Assembly (NCBI RefSeq): GCF_915403165.1
Contig: NZ_OU659204.1
Location: 1,736,001-1,800,000, forward strand
Length of the DNA stretch: 64,000 bases
Source of the DNA: Providencia alcalifaciens
GTDB lineage: Bacteria > Pseudomonadota > Gammaproteobacteria > Enterobacterales > Enterobacteriaceae
Reading direction: 5' to 3'
In this document: piece by piece, positions 16,081-26,000 of the stretch
How positions within the stretch are numbered: position 1 is the first letter of the stretch
How the letters are laid out: each line of letters opens with the position of its first letter
Made by a program: the position numbers and the translations under genes
The notes under the pieces: model-generated
Seen by the model: only the letters and a program-made list of their open reading frames with translations
Database searches by the model: none
Told to the model about the DNA's origin: nothing

Positions 16081-17316
16081 TTATTTACGCAGGGCTTTAA
16101 TTTGCTCAGGGGTCACATCACCAGCTTGTCCACCCCATTGAACGCGCAGGAAGTTAACCAAATCCGCGATTTGTTGGTCATTAAGCTTGTCAGCGAAATC
16201 TGGCATACTTTGCATGCTTTGGTTATTTGGGAACGCTTGCTCTGGCAAACCATCTAATACGGCATTAATGAGATTGGTACTGTCTACATCACGCAGGGTC
16301 GAATTACCTTTCATCGCCACTGCCACATTGGGTTTACCGCTGCCATCATAGGAGTGGCAACCTGAGCAACTTTCCAGATAAACCTGCTTACCAGCCGCGT
16401 TACCATCACCCATTTTGAGCGGTAATGTGGCTGGTGGATTATCACCCATTAGGTAGGTGGCAATGGCTTTATTATCTTCCGGGGTTAAATGTTGCGTGCT
16501 GAGATAAATAACCGGATGCATATCGCTGTAGGCTGAACCTTGTGGTGCTAACCCTGTCATGAAGAACTGCTGGAGATCCTCTTTTGTCCAACCACGAGCA
16601 GCGAGGGCATCAGGGGTAATGTCAGGGGCAGTGAAACGGCCTAATGCGCCACCTTTCATATATTTATCTAACTCCATTTCGCCGAGTGCGCCTCTTGGTG
16701 TGTGGCATTCAGAGCAGTGTTCAAGCACATTGACTAAATATTTTCCTCGTTCCCATTCTGGAGAACTGCCTTGGGAGCTATTCGGCAATGGTTTGTCATT
16801 GAAAAATAATAGGTTCCAGCCAATCATCGCCATACGCTGGTTTAACGGGAAAGGCAGTGAGTTTTCTGGTGGTGCGACATCTACCGCTGGGCGGCTCATT
16901 AAATAGCTGTAGATAGCGTCAGAATCACTGCGAGTTATCCCTTTATAGGAGGTATATGGCATTGCAGGGTAGAGGTTTTTGCTTGGTGGCGAAACGCCCT
17001 CAGTTAATGCTTTATGGAACTCTTCTTTTGTCCAACGACCGATCCCATAATCAGCAGAAGGCGTTAAGTTACTGCTATAAATAGTGCCAAAAGGCGTATC
17101 GAGAGGAAAACCGCCCGCTAAAGGCGCTCCGTTTGCGCTGGTGTGACATGCTGCGCAGTCACCAGCAAGCGTTAAGTAACGACCACGCTCAATTTCCTCG
17201 GCGCTTGCGGTGACTTTTTGCACAGGACCGTCTGGTTTACGACTCTCATACCAATATAGAATCGCCCAGACGACGATAGCTATCGCTATCAACCATAAAA
17301 TAATACGTTTGATCAT
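16081..17316 (-). CDS. Membrane-anchored tri-haem cytochrome c subunit
   Basis: 411 residues. An uncleaved N-terminal helix (IILWLIAIAIVVWAILYWY) anchors it to the inner membrane, with three periplasmic CxxCH haem sites at about 54-58, 200-204 and 316-320. This is the layout of the cytochrome subunit of membrane-bound alcohol, gluconate and aldehyde dehydrogenases. With the two genes upstream it makes a three-subunit periplasmic oxidoreductase that probably passes electrons to the quinone pool or another carrier. The start overlaps the end of the [2Fe-2S] subunit gene by 4 bases. Haem attachment needs the Ccm machinery encoded elsewhere. Confidence 0.93.
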   Translation of the reverse strand: MIKRIILWLIAIAIVVWAILYWYESRKPDGPVQKVTASAEEIERGRYLTLAGDCAACHTSANGAPLAGGFPLDTPFGTIYSSNLTPSADYGIGRWTKEEFHKALTEGVSPPSKNLYPAMPYTSYKGITRSDSDAIYSYLMSRPAVDVAPPENSLPFPLNQRMAMIGWNLLFFNDKPLPNSSQGSSPEWERGKYLVNVLEHCSECHTPRGALGEMELDKYMKGGALGRFTAPDITPDALAARGWTKEDLQQFFMTGLAPQGSAYSDMHPVIYLSTQHLTPEDNKAIATYLMGDNPPATLPLKMGDGNAAGKQVYLESCSGCHSYDGSGKPNVAVAMKGNSTLRDVDSTNLINAVLDGLPEQAFPNNQSMQSMPDFADKLNDQQIADLVNFLRVQWGGQAGDVTPEQIKALRK

Positions 17317-17864
17317 TTTATCGTCTCCTTGATTAGCCCTGGAGTGCTCATCACCACATCACGCACCGCTTCATAATAACGAACATAACCCGTACAGCGG
17401 CAAATGTGATTATTTAAAGCCGTTTTGATGGCTTCTTCTAGCTCTTCCTCGGCGATCGGGTTGCGTTGCAATTCTTCAACGAAAATCGTCGCCGCATTGA
17501 CAAAGCCTGGGGTGCAGTAACCACATTGGAAACTAAAGTGGTCGATAAACGCTTCTTGCACAGGGGATAATTTAACGTCACCATTTTCTTCTTTGGTAGC
17601 AGCCCCTTCGATGGTACGAATGCTTTTGTTGTTGAAAAAGTGTGCGCCTGTAATGCAGGTACGAACTTCTTCGCTTGTGCCTGATGGGTTATCTAAAATT
17701 ACCACACAAGCGTGGCAAATACCTTGACCGCAGCCAAGTCGTGACCCCGTGAGGTCAACATACTCATGAAGAAAATCAATCATCATGAGACCTTCAGGAA
17801 CATCCATCGGTCCATATTGTTGACCGTTAATGTTGATGGTGAGTGGTAGGAAATTTAGGCTCAT
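17313..17864 (-). CDS. [2Fe-2S] subunit of molybdenum hydroxylase
   Basis: 183 residues with eight cysteines in the classic two-cluster arrangement: the plant-ferredoxin cluster at Cys45, Cys50, Cys53 and Cys70 (GCGQGICHACVV), and the helical cluster at Cys114, Cys117, Cys155 and Cys157 (CGYCTPGF, CRCTGY). It relays electrons from the molybdenum centre to the cytochrome c. No signal peptide of its own is visible, so it probably crosses the membrane together with the Tat-signal-bearing large subunit. It overlaps its neighbours by 4 bases on each side (ATGA type), a tightly coupled operon. Confidence 0.95.
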   Translation of the reverse strand: MSLNFLPLTININGQQYGPMDVPEGLMMIDFLHEYVDLTGSRLGCGQGICHACVVILDNPSGTSEEVRTCITGAHFFNNKSIRTIEGAATKEENGDVKLSPVQEAFIDHFSFQCGYCTPGFVNAATIFVEELQRNPIAEEELEEAIKTALNNHICRCTGYVRYYEAVRDVVMSTPGLIKETIK

Positions 17865-20656
17865 GATAATACCTCTAGAATATCGTTAGGGCGAACAGGC
17901 AGACTCAAGAAATGGTGCCCTGTTGCATCAGCAATCGCATTGACGATGGAAGAAACGACAGGGATCATAACAACTTCAGCGACCCCTTTTGGTGGGTCGG
18001 TATCGGATAACCCCGGCAGGATTTCGCTAGTTTGTTTCCAAACCGCAACATCATTTGCGAGGGGTAAGTGGTAACGGTTAAAGTTCCACGTTCCATTTCC
18101 GGGTCCATCTTCGTAGAGAGGTAAATATTCATGGAGCGCATGACCAATACCCATCGCTAATCCACCTTGGATTTGTCCTGAAACCAATTGAGGAACAATT
18201 AAGTTTCCGCATTCAACCACGGTGTGGTGGTCGAGCAATTCAACATGACCAGTGGCCTTATCAATGGCAAGTTCGGATAAGGTAGCGACGGCGCTGTAAT
18301 AGGTAACGCCAGCATTGTTTCTTTGAGTATCAGGGTAATACGCTTTTTGGCGATGCCACACTTGATAATCTTTGTTTGCAAATCGCAGGGAAAGACCATC
18401 AACAGGAAGGCGGCGGGTTTCATCATTAATTTTGAAATCAGCTTCTGCCCACTCCCAGCGGTTAAAGACATGGCAAACTGCGCCAGTTAAACCACCCATC
18501 TCAAATGTACGGTCGATTAAGCGTTGTAAGCTAAGCACTTCTAGCCCATCAGCGGTGAGTCCATTGGCGACCCAACGGGCATCTTCACGACGAACCACGA
18601 GCGGAGCTGCTTGCCCACCACCAATGCCTTCTTGCCAAATTGACATTGCCGCAGGCCACAGACCATATTCAAAGACCAATCGAGCAGCTTCTTCCGTACT
18701 ATGGGTGAAATAATAAGCGGAGTTACTGGCGCTGGCTGGGGAGCAGTAATTCGGTGTCCAGAGCGGGTTAGTGGCGAGGCGTTCTTGCTCATCTTGCGCC
18801 ATCGCAAATGGGTTTCCTGTCGAAATCATCGGCAGAACTGACCAATCTACAACCGAGAAATGGGCTTCTTCCGCTGGCTTACCTAACCACTTGGCGCAGA
18901 CCACTGCTTGGGATGTAGACATCCCCGTACCAATCTCTGCACCACTATGATAAATGGCTATTTTCCCTTCAGGTGTGAGTTCAACGCGCGCAAAGGAGGA
19001 TTCAGCACCTGTACCGAAGTCTTTTTGAACGCAAGAAATGCCGGTACCAAATAATTTGCCTGCATTTTTAGCTTCAAAGTCGGCTTTACGTTTCGCTCTT
19101 TCTTTCCACATTGGGTGCTCAGCGCAACGGGTTAGCACTTCATCCGCACGAATTGCGCCACCGGGGATAGCCCCTTGGGTATTTTTCATTCCTGACTTGA
19201 TGATGTTATTCAGGCGAAACTCAATAGGGTCGGCCTTGAGTAATTTGGCGGCTTCTTCCATGATCATGTCAGTGGCAGCCATGGCCTGTAACGTACCATA
19301 ACCACGGGCAGATCCCGCATCAACCGCGCGAGAAGCGATACCCACAGCCGATAAGTCACTACGAGGAATATAGTAGATGGCTTGGGCTCCAGTGGCAGCA
19401 ACCATCACAACGGAAGGCGTAAAGTTACATCGACCGCCGCCATCCCCAATAAATGAGGCGGAAAGTGCTTCAATTTTATGGGTTTTCTTATTGACCGCGA
19501 GAGTGTAGTCCATGTCAAACGCATGGCGTTTGATGGTAGATTGGAACTGTTCATAACGGTCGTTGGCTAGGCGGATCGGAACGCCATCACCATACAGAGT
19601 TGCCATTGCACCATAATAAGGGAATGGAGTGTGATCTTTTGAGCCATAACCCACTGTAAAGCAAGGATGTAAGAATATTTGCTTTATCGGGAATTTGGAT
19701 TTTGCGAGCATTTCAGGCAGTGATGCGGCAACTTCTTGCGGGGACTGTGTTGGGATCACTAAATGGAATGATTGTGTTTTGGCATCGTACCAGCCATTGG
19801 CGTTATCGGGTTCGAGCGCCGAGGTATCAATAGATTGCGAAAAATATTTACGCTTGATAACCAGCCAATCTTCCGGCGGATTTTCTAACTGTTTGGCGAG
19901 TTCATCCGCATAATACATGCCTTCTTGATCTAGCTTTCCACCTTCACGACCTTCAGGCCAGATTGGGAGATGCTTTTTCATACCAATCGGGGAGATAGGC
20001 ATATCTTTCATGCTGGAGTATGTATCAGGCGAGAATGGTGTTTCTCCGCCGATACGAACCCCGCGATAAGTTCCCCAAGGATCTCGCTGTAATGGTCCCG
20101 TGTAAGCACCATATTGGATGACATCATCGTGGAATTTGAGTGTCTCTTTGGCGAAGCTAAACTTGGCAAAATCATGATAAATCAGTAATGCGACGGCTTG
20201 CCCTAAGTAAGCAGGGGTTTTTCCTGTTGGTAACAGTAAATCTTCACCATAGAATTCAGGGAAGGCGACGCCATCTTTTTCTAAATCACTGGCGGTGACA
20301 ATACGGTCAGGCATCAAACCATCATTAAGTCGTTCGAGGTTAAAACCTTCGTAGATTTTATCGGCTTGGGTGACGCGTAGAAGAAAGGCATGCCCTTGTT
20401 GTTTGGGCCAATGAGGGATATCGCGGGCTCGAATATCTCTTGCAAAGACTTTTTCACCTTGCACTTTGGCATAGCCATCAATTCGGAATTTGATTTTTTT
20501 ATCAACAGGGTTCCAATCGGGAGCCTGAAGAATTTTTTCCTCGAATAGCACATCAAAAGCTCGGCTATACAAAGGGGCGATATAACAAGAGATCCCCGCA
20601 ACAACAGCACATTTTAGAAAGTGTCTGCGGGATAGTCCGACATGGTTATTGCTCAT
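17861..20656 (-). CDS. Molybdopterin-binding large subunit, xanthine dehydrogenase family
   Basis: 931 residues. A twin-arginine signal (LSRRHFLKCAVVAGI) directs it folded to the periplasm. The two large-subunit domains of xanthine oxidase-type enzymes follow; recognisable points are DAGSARGYGTLQAMAATDMI, GAEIGTGMSTSQ, IGGGQAAPLV, and near the end PPKGVAEVVMIP, where the Glu is at the catalytic position. Substrate class (aldehyde, N-heterocycle or other) cannot be read from sequence; similar three-subunit enzymes include isoquinoline 1-oxidoreductase and membrane aldehyde dehydrogenase of acetic acid bacteria. Absence of an FAD subunit and presence of cytochrome c fit a periplasmic, quinone-linked enzyme. 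Maturation genes lie divergently upstream. Confidence 0.93.
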   Translation of the reverse strand: MSNNHVGLSRRHFLKCAVVAGISCYIAPLYSRAFDVLFEEKILQAPDWNPVDKKIKFRIDGYAKVQGEKVFARDIRARDIPHWPKQQGHAFLLRVTQADKIYEGFNLERLNDGLMPDRIVTASDLEKDGVAFPEFYGEDLLLPTGKTPAYLGQAVALLIYHDFAKFSFAKETLKFHDDVIQYGAYTGPLQRDPWGTYRGVRIGGETPFSPDTYSSMKDMPISPIGMKKHLPIWPEGREGGKLDQEGMYYADELAKQLENPPEDWLVIKRKYFSQSIDTSALEPDNANGWYDAKTQSFHLVIPTQSPQEVAASLPEMLAKSKFPIKQIFLHPCFTVGYGSKDHTPFPYYGAMATLYGDGVPIRLANDRYEQFQSTIKRHAFDMDYTLAVNKKTHKIEALSASFIGDGGGRCNFTPSVVMVAATGAQAIYYIPRSDLSAVGIASRAVDAGSARGYGTLQAMAATDMIMEEAAKLLKADPIEFRLNNIIKSGMKNTQGAIPGGAIRADEVLTRCAEHPMWKERAKRKADFEAKNAGKLFGTGISCVQKDFGTGAESSFARVELTPEGKIAIYHSGAEIGTGMSTSQAVVCAKWLGKPAEEAHFSVVDWSVLPMISTGNPFAMAQDEQERLATNPLWTPNYCSPASASNSAYYFTHSTEEAARLVFEYGLWPAAMSIWQEGIGGGQAAPLVVRREDARWVANGLTADGLEVLSLQRLIDRTFEMGGLTGAVCHVFNRWEWAEADFKINDETRRLPVDGLSLRFANKDYQVWHRQKAYYPDTQRNNAGVTYYSAVATLSELAIDKATGHVELLDHHTVVECGNLIVPQLVSGQIQGGLAMGIGHALHEYLPLYEDGPGNGTWNFNRYHLPLANDVAVWKQTSEILPGLSDTDPPKGVAEVVMIPVVSSIVNAIADATGHHFLSLPVRPNDILEVLS

Positions 20657-20863
20657 AATATACCCTTACACTTATTTTCATTGCTTCAATTATTATTTTT
20701 TATTTCATTGCTAATTTCGTAATATAAATATTTATATATCCAATAATTTTCTATCGAAATATGAGTAGAATTGGATGAATAATAAAAATTGTGACGATTA
20801 GCATAATCTGCATATTATTATTTATAATATAAACAATAAAATTAATTATGTATAATGTAAACC
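20657..20863. promoter_or_regulatory. Divergent promoter region of the molybdenum hydroxylase locus
   Basis: 207 strongly AT-rich bases separate the structural operon (minus) from the maturation operon (plus). Short ATTAT/ATAAT-rich runs dominate and no clear operator or riboswitch-like structure was seen. Shared control of both operons is likely from the layout. Confidence 0.4.
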
Positions 20864-21424
20864 ATGAATATAGGTATATTAATATTAGCTGCAGGGAAAA
20901 GTGAGCGTTTTCAACGTACTGGTGGTGAAGGAAGTAAATTAAATTATCGAATTGACCAACAAACTGTGTTCGAAAAAACGCTTATAAATTCAATGAATAG
21001 TGAATTACCTATTCATGTGATCACTCGTGCTGATAATGTGGGTGTCATTAACAATTGTTTACACTTTAATATTCCCTTTTCCGTATTAAATAGCCATGGG
21101 CTAGGGGAATCGATTGCGTTAGGCGTAAAAAATACCTCCAATTGGAGTGGCTGGTTAATTCAACTGGGGGATATGCCATATATTTCTCACGAAATATTTA
21201 TTCGAGTTGCGAACGAATTAAAAAATTATTCATTAGTGCGGCCTGTATATAAAAACATACCGGGGCACCCTGTCGGAATATCAGAAAAACATCGACAAAA
21301 TTTGCTTAATTTATCGGGCGATGATGGCGCAAAATCAATATTACGTCATCAATTGGTTTACGAAATGCAGATAAATGATGAGAATGTCATTAAAGATATT
21401 GATTATCTTCCGAATAAAAACTAA
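20864..21424 (+). CDS. MocA-like molybdenum cofactor cytidylyltransferase
   Basis: 186 residues of the MobA-like NTP transferase fold. The N-terminal loop ILILAAGKSERF binds nucleotide, SHGLGESIALGVKN and WLIQLGDMPYIS (metal-binding Asp) are typical of MocA, and GHPVGISEKHRQNLLNLSGDDGAKSIL is the usual C-terminal block. MocA adds CMP to molybdopterin-Mo to form the dinucleotide cofactor of xanthine dehydrogenase-family enzymes, which fits the operon opposite. The promoter region is short and AT-rich. MobA (adding GMP) is less likely because XdhC follows. Confidence 0.87.
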   Translation: MNIGILILAAGKSERFQRTGGEGSKLNYRIDQQTVFEKTLINSMNSELPIHVITRADNVGVINNCLHFNIPFSVLNSHGLGESIALGVKNTSNWSGWLIQLGDMPYISHEIFIRVANELKNYSLVRPVYKNIPGHPVGISEKHRQNLLNLSGDDGAKSILRHQLVYEMQINDENVIKDIDYLPNKN

Positions 21425-21449
21425 GAATAAAAATCAATAGGGACTGAAT

Positions 21450-22415
21450 ATGCTACGTGAAGATATTTCCGTGATTTCTCAAGCAATTAAGTGGGCAACG
21501 GATGAGCCAGTCTGGTTATGCACGGTGCTGAATACGTATGGTTCATCGCCGCGAAGCCCTGGCTCTTTATTGGTTGCTAAAGGGAATGGGATGTACGTAG
21601 GTTCTCTCTCTGGAGGCTGTATTGAAGAGGATTTTCTGCAACGAATTCAGCAAGGTCATTATTTAAAAGATAGCCAAGTTGTTCGCTATGGTCAGGGCGG
21701 GGTGGAAGCCAAAGTCAATTTACCTTGTGAAGGGAGTTTAGATGTTCTTATCGAATATTTACCCTGTAACCCACATTCTCATCAATACCTCTCACAGATC
21801 CAAACAGCACTGCTCGGTTATACCGCCATCATTAAAAAATTGACGTTACCTCAGCGAAGTGAAATCACGACGGTACCAAACTCACAACATCCCACCCATA
21901 TTGAGCGCAATGGCGATGAGATCCAGTTTTATATCATGGCTCCACCCAAACTGATTATTGCGGGTATCTCCAATGTCGGCGTTTACTGCGCTAATTTTGC
22001 AGTTACATTAGGCTTTGAAGTGATTCTTTGTGAGCATCGCGATGACGAATTGTTGCGCTTTGCTAGGCAAATTACAGAGCAAGTTGAGATTAAAAAAATA
22101 TTCCCTGCACGTTTTTTAGAAGAGAATCCAAGCGCATCCAATACCGCCATTGTGTCTTTGACTCACGACCCTCGCATTGATGATTTAACATTAATGGAAG
22201 CAGTGAACACATCTGCATTTTATATTGGCGCAATGGGGTCAACGCGAACGAGTGCTAAGCGCCGAGAGCGTTTGTTAAACTCAGGAGGATTAACGCTTGA
22301 AATGCTAGAGCAAATCCATGCGCCTATCGGTATTCCAATTGGCAGTAAAACGCCACCAGAGATTGCGTTAGCGATTATGGCAGACATAGTGGCGCATAAG
22401 AATGGGCGGGGTTAA
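21450..22415 (+). CDS. XdhC-family molybdenum cofactor insertion factor
   Basis: 321 residues. The N-terminal XdhC/CoxI domain (VLNTYGSSPRSPGSLLVAKGNG, GSLSGGCIEEDFL) and the C-terminal Rossmann-like domain (PPKLIIAGISNVGVYCANFAVTLGFEV, FYIGAMGSTRTSAKRRERLL, APIGIPIGSKTPPEIALAIMADI) are both complete. XdhC proteins bind and sulfurate or protect the molybdenum cofactor and insert it into the partner hydroxylase in the cytoplasm before Tat export. It begins 25 bases after the cytidylyltransferase-like gene and surely shares its transcript. A weak hairpin (ATGGGC/GCCCAT, 22423-22441) follows. Confidence 0.93.
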   Translation: MLREDISVISQAIKWATDEPVWLCTVLNTYGSSPRSPGSLLVAKGNGMYVGSLSGGCIEEDFLQRIQQGHYLKDSQVVRYGQGGVEAKVNLPCEGSLDVLIEYLPCNPHSHQYLSQIQTALLGYTAIIKKLTLPQRSEITTVPNSQHPTHIERNGDEIQFYIMAPPKLIIAGISNVGVYCANFAVTLGFEVILCEHRDDELLRFARQITEQVEIKKIFPARFLEENPSASNTAIVSLTHDPRIDDLTLMEAVNTSAFYIGAMGSTRTSAKRRERLLNSGGLTLEMLEQIHAPIGIPIGSKTPPEIALAIMADIVAHKNGRG

Positions 22416-22504
22416 TACTGTTATGGGCGAGTTTTGCCCATTTCGAATCGGGAAAATAAATAGTGGGAAATGTATGGCTATTTTAAAACATGGAAGGATT
22501 CATA

Positions 22505-22972
22505 ATGCGTTCTAAACTCATTCATCAATGGAAGTACAAAAGAAGAGCCAGACTGTCTTTCCTAGGTGTGGAAATTTTTTGGATAATCGTTCTGAGTATC
22601 ATTCAGGTATTAGTCTATCAATGGTATTTGGATTCACATCCCGAAGATGCTGAATTAGTGTTTAAAAGTAACTTTTATTACCAATTTTCTTTTAGCTTGT
22701 TTGGACTAATGGAAGTAGTATCGGCGGTTGTTCAAATATATATTTTCTCTCTTATTCTTACGCAACGAATTCGGGATATTGGCATTAAATATCCATTGAT
22801 CATTGCTCTTGCCTTTACGTGTTCATCATTGTTTATCACGCCACTAACGTTTATCAATCAGTCTAGTTTCTTGATGATTTTTATGGCTATTCAACTCATT
22901 TTTTCGTTGATTGTTTTATTTACGCCATCTGCGCGAGAAACGAAATCGAGTGTGAAAAATGATGTGATTTAG
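22505..22972 (+). CDS. Small four-helix membrane protein, possibly DUF805-like
   Basis: About 155 residues from the ATG at 22505, where AAGGA lies 7 bases upstream; an in-frame ATG at 22490 is less well placed. Four hydrophobic segments are visible (about 18-38, 60-85, 98-118, 125-140). RRARLSFLGVEIFW near the start and LTQRIRDIGIKYP in the middle resemble the DUF805 signatures (GRxxRxxFW and RRLHDIG). Function unknown. It lies between the molybdenum cofactor operon and the STAND gene with separate-looking signals. Confidence 0.65.
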   Translation: MRSKLIHQWKYKRRARLSFLGVEIFWIIVLSIIQVLVYQWYLDSHPEDAELVFKSNFYYQFSFSLFGLMEVVSAVVQIYIFSLILTQRIRDIGIKYPLIIALAFTCSSLFITPLTFINQSSFLMIFMAIQLIFSLIVLFTPSARETKSSVKNDVI

Positions 22973-23023
22973 TGAAGCTAGTACAGGTGACTTATCTCAT
23001 TTACTATCGAAAGGAGTTAAGAA

Positions 23024-26000
23024 TTGAGTAAAGCTGGTATTCAGTCTAATAGGGGAGATGGATATCAAACGTTAGTAGCGTTTGACTGGGCTTTGACAGT
23101 GCTATCTGATCCTAACTATCAATGGGTAGAGACGGATTCAGTTAGGTGGCTAGTTGATGACGTTGTGATAGGACGGGCGGATGGTACAAAAATTTGTTGT
23201 CAGTGCAAAAAAAATCAAAAAACATTTCGGGCATGGTCATTCTCCGATCTCAATGATGAGCTAGATAAAGCCATTAAAACGCTTATACAAGATCCTTCTA
23301 CGACAGTTAGATTCTACTCTCGTACCCCTTTTGGTGAGCTAGCTTTATTACAAGAGTTTAGTAATAATTTCCCTGATGCATATGCTTATCATGCTGCTTT
23401 AAAAGAGATAAAGGTACACAAGGCGACTGATAGAAAGCTTAGTGAACTAATTAAAAAAATATCTTCTGATTTTAATAGTTACGAGTTTTTATCTAGAACC
23501 CAATTTATTACTAGTGATATTCATGAGCGGATGAGAGAAGCTCTGGAAGAGCGCTTGCAATATTTGGTGAGTAATTCTATTTCTGCTTTTAATTCACTTT
23601 GGACTTGTCTTGATTATCAAGGAATGAGGGTTAATGATACACAAGATAATAAACTATCATCTAGCTCTCGTTTAACGAAAGCTGACCTTATAAACCTCCT
23701 TTCTCAGTCAGGTTGTATTATTTCTCCTCCGATAGATATTCAATCTACCTTTAATTCATTTAGAAAAACATCATCCATTGGTCGCTCATGGCAACGAGAT
23801 ATTGGTGGCCATCGTATTGATACACTTTTGGTTGGTGAATTAATTGAAGCTATCAAAAGTAAAAATCATTCCATATTAGTGACTGGGGGACCAGGGTCAG
23901 GGAAAACCTGTATTCTACTTGAATTGCAGGAGAAATTAGAACAATTGGTGCAATCTGATAGCGCTATGTTACCGCTATTCATTCAATCGCGAGAGTTTGC
24001 TGATTTAGAAACTGCACAGGAACGACAATCTCTAGGACTAGATGAGCAATGGATTGAAAAGATTGCGCGTGTAGCGGACAGCTATCATGTAATAGTCACA
24101 ATTGATTCACTTGATGTACTTGCTATAGCTCGAGAACATACGGTGCTAACGTATTTTTTAGCGCAAATAGATCAGCTATTATTAATTCCAAATGTTACTG
24201 TTATTACGGCTTGTAGAGAGTTTGATAGACATTACGATAGACGTATATCTCAGCGTTCATGGAATAAAGAGTTTAAGTGCCAAGCATTAGATTGGGAAAG
24301 TGAAATCATGCCGTTGCTTGGAAAGCTCTCAATCGATTCATCAGCTATTGATAATACAACTCGACATTTAATTAGCAATCCACGTGAGTTAGCTCTATTT
24401 ATAAATCTTGCCCAAAGAGGCGGCAGTTTTAATATAGTGACTAACCAAGCGCTAGCTCAACGCTATGTTGATTCAATTATGTTAACGAATCCATCGTTAG
24501 GTGATGAAGGGAAAATAGCACTTGAAAATATGGCTACAGAAATGTTAAGGCTTCGTAGCTTGTCGATACCAACCCAGCGATTTACAGCTTCAGATGACAT
24601 TCGTAGAATACTGCTTAGTCATAATGTTTTACATGAAACTGAGGGTAATAAATTAACATTTGGGCATCAAACACTACTTGATGTACTAGTTATTAGTAGG
24701 GCAGTTCGTCATGGATTAACTTTAAATGATTTTATAAAGACTCTTCCTCCAGTACCGTTTGTCCGCCCATCTATTCGTAGCTTTATTGCACAGCTTGTTA
24801 CAGAGGAAAGACAAGAGTTTAGAAAACAGCTACGGACAGTGCTTACTGGAACTTATGCTTTTCATCTACGTCGCCTAGTCGCTGAGTGTTTTGCTGAACA
24901 ATTACCTCAAGATGATGATTGGCCAATGTTACGTGATTTACGTAATACGCATCGAGATGTTTTCCAAATTATTTATAGTAAAGCTTCACAAGTTGAATGG
25001 CATTATTTTTGGTTAAGAAACCTTGTGCCAGTTTTAAAAACTATGCGTGATGTTGATGGTATAGAAACCCACTCTTACCGTATTGCTCATTGGTTAAATT
25101 TAGATCCATCAGGTGTCGTTGATTTTTGGATGGAAACATTAAGATCAAATTGGATAGATAAGTCTCGTTTGATAAGTAAGATTACTGTTTTTATATCAGA
25201 TATAAAGAGAGAACATGCATATTTAATGTCTCCTCTATTGCTGGAATTGTTTAAATTTCCACGGGAAGAATATAGTTTTTTAGGTAGAGCCCTTGCTCGA
25301 TGTTTTACTGTAGGGGGGATAGATGATGTAGTTCTTTGGGATTACATCATTATTGATGTTAAAGATGAAGACATCCTATCCTACAGATTTGAAAATAAGC
25401 TTAATTGCCGACCACACGAGTTTGGTGCTAAGGATAGCAAATTTCTTTCAGATAGAATGATGAATTCTATTACTTTATTAGAGCTAGCTATATCAACAAT
25501 TGAAAAATGGAGTGAAGTACGAAGCTCTAGATATGAAGGAAAACATAATTATCGGAGTGGTTTCCTAAGTGAAACATCTCATTCGGACGACCGAAGAATG
25601 AGTGACTTTGAGCATAAAGATAGTCAACGTGTCCTAATGGATGCATTAGAAGTTGCTATCATTCATCATGCTAAGATCAATTCAGAGTGGTGGCAAAACA
25701 ACAGTGAACGTTTATGCTTTAATAGGGAAGGTTCACTTCGTTATTTTGCATTGTTAGCATGTATTAACTCTCCGCTAACTAATCTTGATATATCTTCTCG
25801 ACTGTTATCGAAAGTGGATTTTTTAGAGTCCGAGCTTTCACATGAACTGGGCACTTTAGTGCAGAAAGTTTTTATTTATTTGAGTTCAGAGTTCCAAGAT
25901 GCAATACAGACAATAATACTTTCTCTTTCTCTAAAATATGCTGATAGCCCTGAGTATAGGGAATATATGCTTATAGATCAGGCCAAGCTTATTATTTGTA

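Noticed and set aside
18372..18713. Plus-strand open frame within the molybdenum subunit gene
   Set aside because: It lies wholly inside a clear 931-codon gene, has no ribosome-binding site and gives a low-complexity Arg/Ser-rich protein.
20657..20863. Molybdenum cofactor riboswitch
   Set aside because: The divergent region is AT-rich with no visible conserved stem structure of that RNA family.
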